From NCBI RefSeq assembly GCF_012273515.2, contig NZ_CP050975.2, forward strand, positions 930,001 through 994,000: DNA of 64,000 bases, read 5' to 3'. Numbering within the stretch: position 1 is the first letter of the stretch; the number at the start of each line of letters is the position of its first letter. This document shows positions 62,059 through 64,000 of this stretch, one piece after another. The translations under genes were made by a program, and so were the position numbers. The notes under the pieces were generated by a model. The model saw nothing but the letters and a program-made list of their open reading frames with translations. It did not search any database and was not told the origin of the DNA. The stretch comes from Streptomyces sp. RPA4-2. Lineage in GTDB: Bacteria > Actinomycetota > Actinomycetes > Streptomycetales > Streptomycetaceae.

Positions 62059-62181
62059 GCCGACCGCGCCGGCCCGGACGCTCGGAGCGCTCGGGGGCGC
62101 CGTGCTGTGACCATCCGAAGAGTTACTCGTTTGACGGATCGGCGTGACAGGACGCCAGCTCCTTCGGAAGGCATTCGTTCC

Positions 62182-64000
62182 ATGCCCCTCCCTCCGTTCG
62201 CCCGCGCCGTCCGCCGCGGCAGGACCGGACTCGACCGGGCCGAGGCAGCCCTGGTCGAGGAGTACAGCGACCTGGTGCGGCTGGCGTATCTGACGCTGCC
62301 GTCGTCGCTGAGCAGGCACCGACGCATTCTCGTGGCGCATTCCCTGGTGCAGCGGTCGCTGCCGGGCGCCCGGAGCGGACGGCCGGACCCCCTGGTGCCG
62401 GCCCCGCGCGGGACCGTGCGCCGGCCCGTCGCGGAGAAGGACCGCCTGCGCGGTCAGGTCGTGCGCTCCGCCCTGGCGCACGGCCGGTCCCCGCGCGGCT
62501 GGCCCCGCCGGCTGCCGCCGCCCCGTACGGTGCTGCCCACGCTGCCCGTCGTCTGGGGGCTGCAGCTGTTCCCGCGCGCGGGCGGGGCCGAGGAGATCGC
62601 CCTGGGCCAGGCCCTGGCGGGTGCGACGGCCGCGGGGCGCGCGGCGTTCGTGCTGCGCCGGGTGGACGGGCTCGCCGACGCGGTGGTCGAGGCTCTGCTG
62701 CGCGCGGCGGGCGTCCCCGACCCCGAGGGCGCCCTGCGGTCGGCGAACCGTCTCGACGAGTCGGCGGGGGCAGCGGCGAGGGCCCTGCTCACGTCGAGGG
62801 AGTTCGACGCCTGCTCGGTGCAGACCCGTCCCACCGATCTGCTGCGCCGCAGACGCCGTGTGCGGTTCCTGTGGGCGGCGCTGACCGCCGCCGTGCTCAC
62901 CGGGTTGGTGCTTGCGGTCGCCGGCCAGGGGTCCGCGCCGTCCCGGCCGGCGCCCGGCTCCCGTACGGGCGTGGGACTTCCCGGACCCGATGACCTGGTA
63001 CGCACCGCCGGGGACCTCTGGGCCGACACCTCCCGCGTCGACCTCACCGCGTGGCCCGCGCGGGGCGGCCGCGTGAACGACCGGTCCCTGCTGGCCAGGG
63101 CTCTGTCCACGTGGGACCGGCCCGCGGGTGCGCTGCGGGTCACCACGACGCCCGGCACCCCGACGGATCCTCCGCCGCACTCGCCCCAGCTGCTCTACGC
63201 CGGGAACGTCGACGGCGACGCCGTGGTGCTCCTGTACGACGGCCGGCGGGTGGTGCGCTACAGCGAGCCGCTCGGCGCCCCCGGGCACGGTGCCCTCGCC
63301 CTGGCGCGTGCCGACGACGCGGACGTGACGACCGCCGCCGCGCTGGTCGTCCACCGCGGTGCCCGTGGCGCGCGGTATCTCCTCGCCCCCTGGATCGCGG
63401 AGGCGCGCAGCCGCGACCTGTTGCGCCCCGACTCCCCCGCGCGGCCGGTCGGCGTCGCCGGGGACGGGGTCACCGTGCCCGTCCCCGCTCCCACCAGGAA
63501 AGCGGCCTGCGACAGCCGGCCCGTGCTGCAACTGCGCTCCTCCGCACGCATCGTGGAGAAGCACGCGTTCCTGCTGACCGACCTGGGCGAGCTGTCCCCG
63601 GTGCACCTCACCTACACCCCGCTGCCGGGACACGGGAGCCCTCCGGCGCGCCAGCCCCGTGAGGCGACGGGCGGTCCTGCCCTGCTCGCCTGGGCGCACC
63701 TGGCGTGCGGGCTCGAGGAGTTGCGGGGCACGGGCGTCCGGGCGGTCAACGCCTGGGACTTCGCCGAGCAGGAACTGCCGGAGCGGGGCGGGCACGCGGT
63801 GTGGACCTGCGCGCGGGCCTCGACCTGGCGCGGGCCCGGTGACGTGGAGCTGGTGCTGCGTGCCCCGGCCTCCTCGGCGTCCGCTCCGGCCGAGGTGGTC
63901 GGCCGGGCCCGGGCCACCGCGGCCTGCAGCAGATTCGGCCAGCACGTGGTGGCCGACGTCCACTGGCGGACGCGCTCCGGTCACTGGTATCTGCTGGCGG
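62182..64000 (+). CDS. Large membrane-anchored protein of unknown function (C-terminus off window)
   Basis: An open frame of at least 606 codons starting at the ATG at 62182 and running past the end. The N-terminal 220 residues are helical and basic (YSDLVRLAYLTLPSSLSRHR), with some likeness to a degenerate sigma-like region but no convincing region 2 or 4. A single transmembrane segment follows at about 235-255 (FLWAALTAAVLTGLVLAVAG), and a large domain lies beyond, presumably outside the membrane. I do not recognise the family. GGAAGG lies 11 bases before the start. Confidence 0.65.
   Translation, partial: MPLPPFARAVRRGRTGLDRAEAALVEEYSDLVRLAYLTLPSSLSRHRRILVAHSLVQRSLPGARSGRPDPLVPAPRGTVRRPVAEKDRLRGQVVRSALAHGRSPRGWPRRLPPPRTVLPTLPVVWGLQLFPRAGGAEEIALGQALAGATAAGRAAFVLRRVDGLADAVVEALLRAAGVPDPEGALRSANRLDESAGAAARALLTSREFDACSVQTRPTDLLRRRRRVRFLWAALTAAVLTGLVLAVAGQGSAPSRPAPGSRTGVGLPGPDDLVRTAGDLWADTSRVDLTAWPARGGRVNDRSLLARALSTWDRPAGALRVTTTPGTPTDPPPHSPQLLYAGNVDGDAVVLLYDGRRVVRYSEPLGAPGHGALALARADDADVTTAAALVVHRGARGARYLLAPWIAEARSRDLLRPDSPARPVGVAGDGVTVPVPAPTRKAACDSRPVLQLRSSARIVEKHAFLLTDLGELSPVHLTYTPLPGHGSPPARQPREATGGPALLAWAHLACGLEELRGTGVRAVNAWDFAEQELPERGGHAVWTCARASTWRGPGDVELVLRAPASSASAPAEVVGRARATAACSRFGQHVVADVHWRTRSGHWYLLA

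Noticed and set aside
60991..63984. A nearly 1000-codon minus-strand open frame opposite the LysR gene and the terminal membrane protein
   Set aside because: Its translation is low-complexity (Gln, Gly, Arg, Pro) and it mirrors two well-supported plus-strand genes. It is an artefact of GC-rich third positions.

Overview
The window is high-GC actinobacterial DNA and almost certainly Streptomyces. It carries the melC1-melC2 tyrosinase pair with conventional spacing, a clpP3-clpP4 pair next to a popR-type regulator ending in Leu-Ala-Ala, a GH19 chitinase with chi-type direct repeats in its promoter, rare TTA codons, many GTG starts and many GTGA stop/start overlaps. No rRNA, tRNA, insertion sequence, CRISPR array or prophage was seen. 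It reads as a chromosomal region rich in regulators and accessory metabolism.

Layout. 1-2.2 kb: truncated sulfite oxidase-type molybdoenzyme, then a TetR gene divergent from an NADPH-dependent FMN reductase across two matching palindromes. 2.3-7.3 kb: AIM24 protein, secreted M4 metalloprotease, polyprenyl diphosphate synthase and a TPR protein. 7.7-11.7 kb: AlkB-type dioxygenase with a LexA-like box, an MFS pump-TetR operon behind a tandem operator, and a flavin monooxygenase. 12.1-13.4 kb: melC operon. 13.6-16.7 kb: RNase HI, a TTA-containing ArsR-type regulator, chitinase. 17.4-23 kb: SDR/LysR divergent pair, VOC proteins, alcohol dehydrogenase, Ddn-like protein. 23-26.1 kb: epoxide hydrolase, clpP3, clpP4, popR. 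26.4-29.1 kb: methyltransferase, a decayed DUF664 gene, a lipid-kinase fusion. 29.2-37.6 kb: a signalling block with a translationally coupled phosphatase/receiver-histidine kinase-response regulator operon, an RsbW-like ATPase, an RsbV-like STAS protein, two MarR regulators, a second SpoIIE-type phosphatase and a PRC-barrel operon whose last gene is frameshifted by an 8-bp tandem repeat. 37.7-53.5 kb: small enzymes and regulators (SDR, two aldo/keto reductases, LysR, AraC, DUF1206, DinB, adenosine deaminase, PAP2, BASS transporter, dienelactone hydrolase, aldehyde dehydrogenase, TetR). 53.5-55.1 kb: ECF42-type sigma factor with its YCII partner. 55.2-62.1 kb: an organosulfur operon (sfnG, FMN reductase, sfnB, ssuD-like) opposite a LysR gene and headed by an unlisted 27-aa leader peptide with adjacent cysteines. 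62.2 kb to the end: an incomplete membrane protein.

How the parts work together. The organosulfur operon supplies two FMNH2-dependent monooxygenases, their flavin reductase and an SfnB oxidoreductase, so it should release sulfite from sulfones and sulfonates. Its leader peptide suggests control by cysteine supply. The signalling block has the phosphatase, kinase and antagonist parts of a partner-switching cascade but no sigma gene in the window. Local regulation is unusually legible: paired TetR palindromes at 1.5 and 10.5 kb, a T-N11-A LysR site at 18.2 kb, a LexA-like box at 7.67 kb, chi-type repeats at 16.8 kb and an 18-bp palindrome at 46.9 kb.

All assignments come from reading the sequence and from recalled family features. 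No database search was run.
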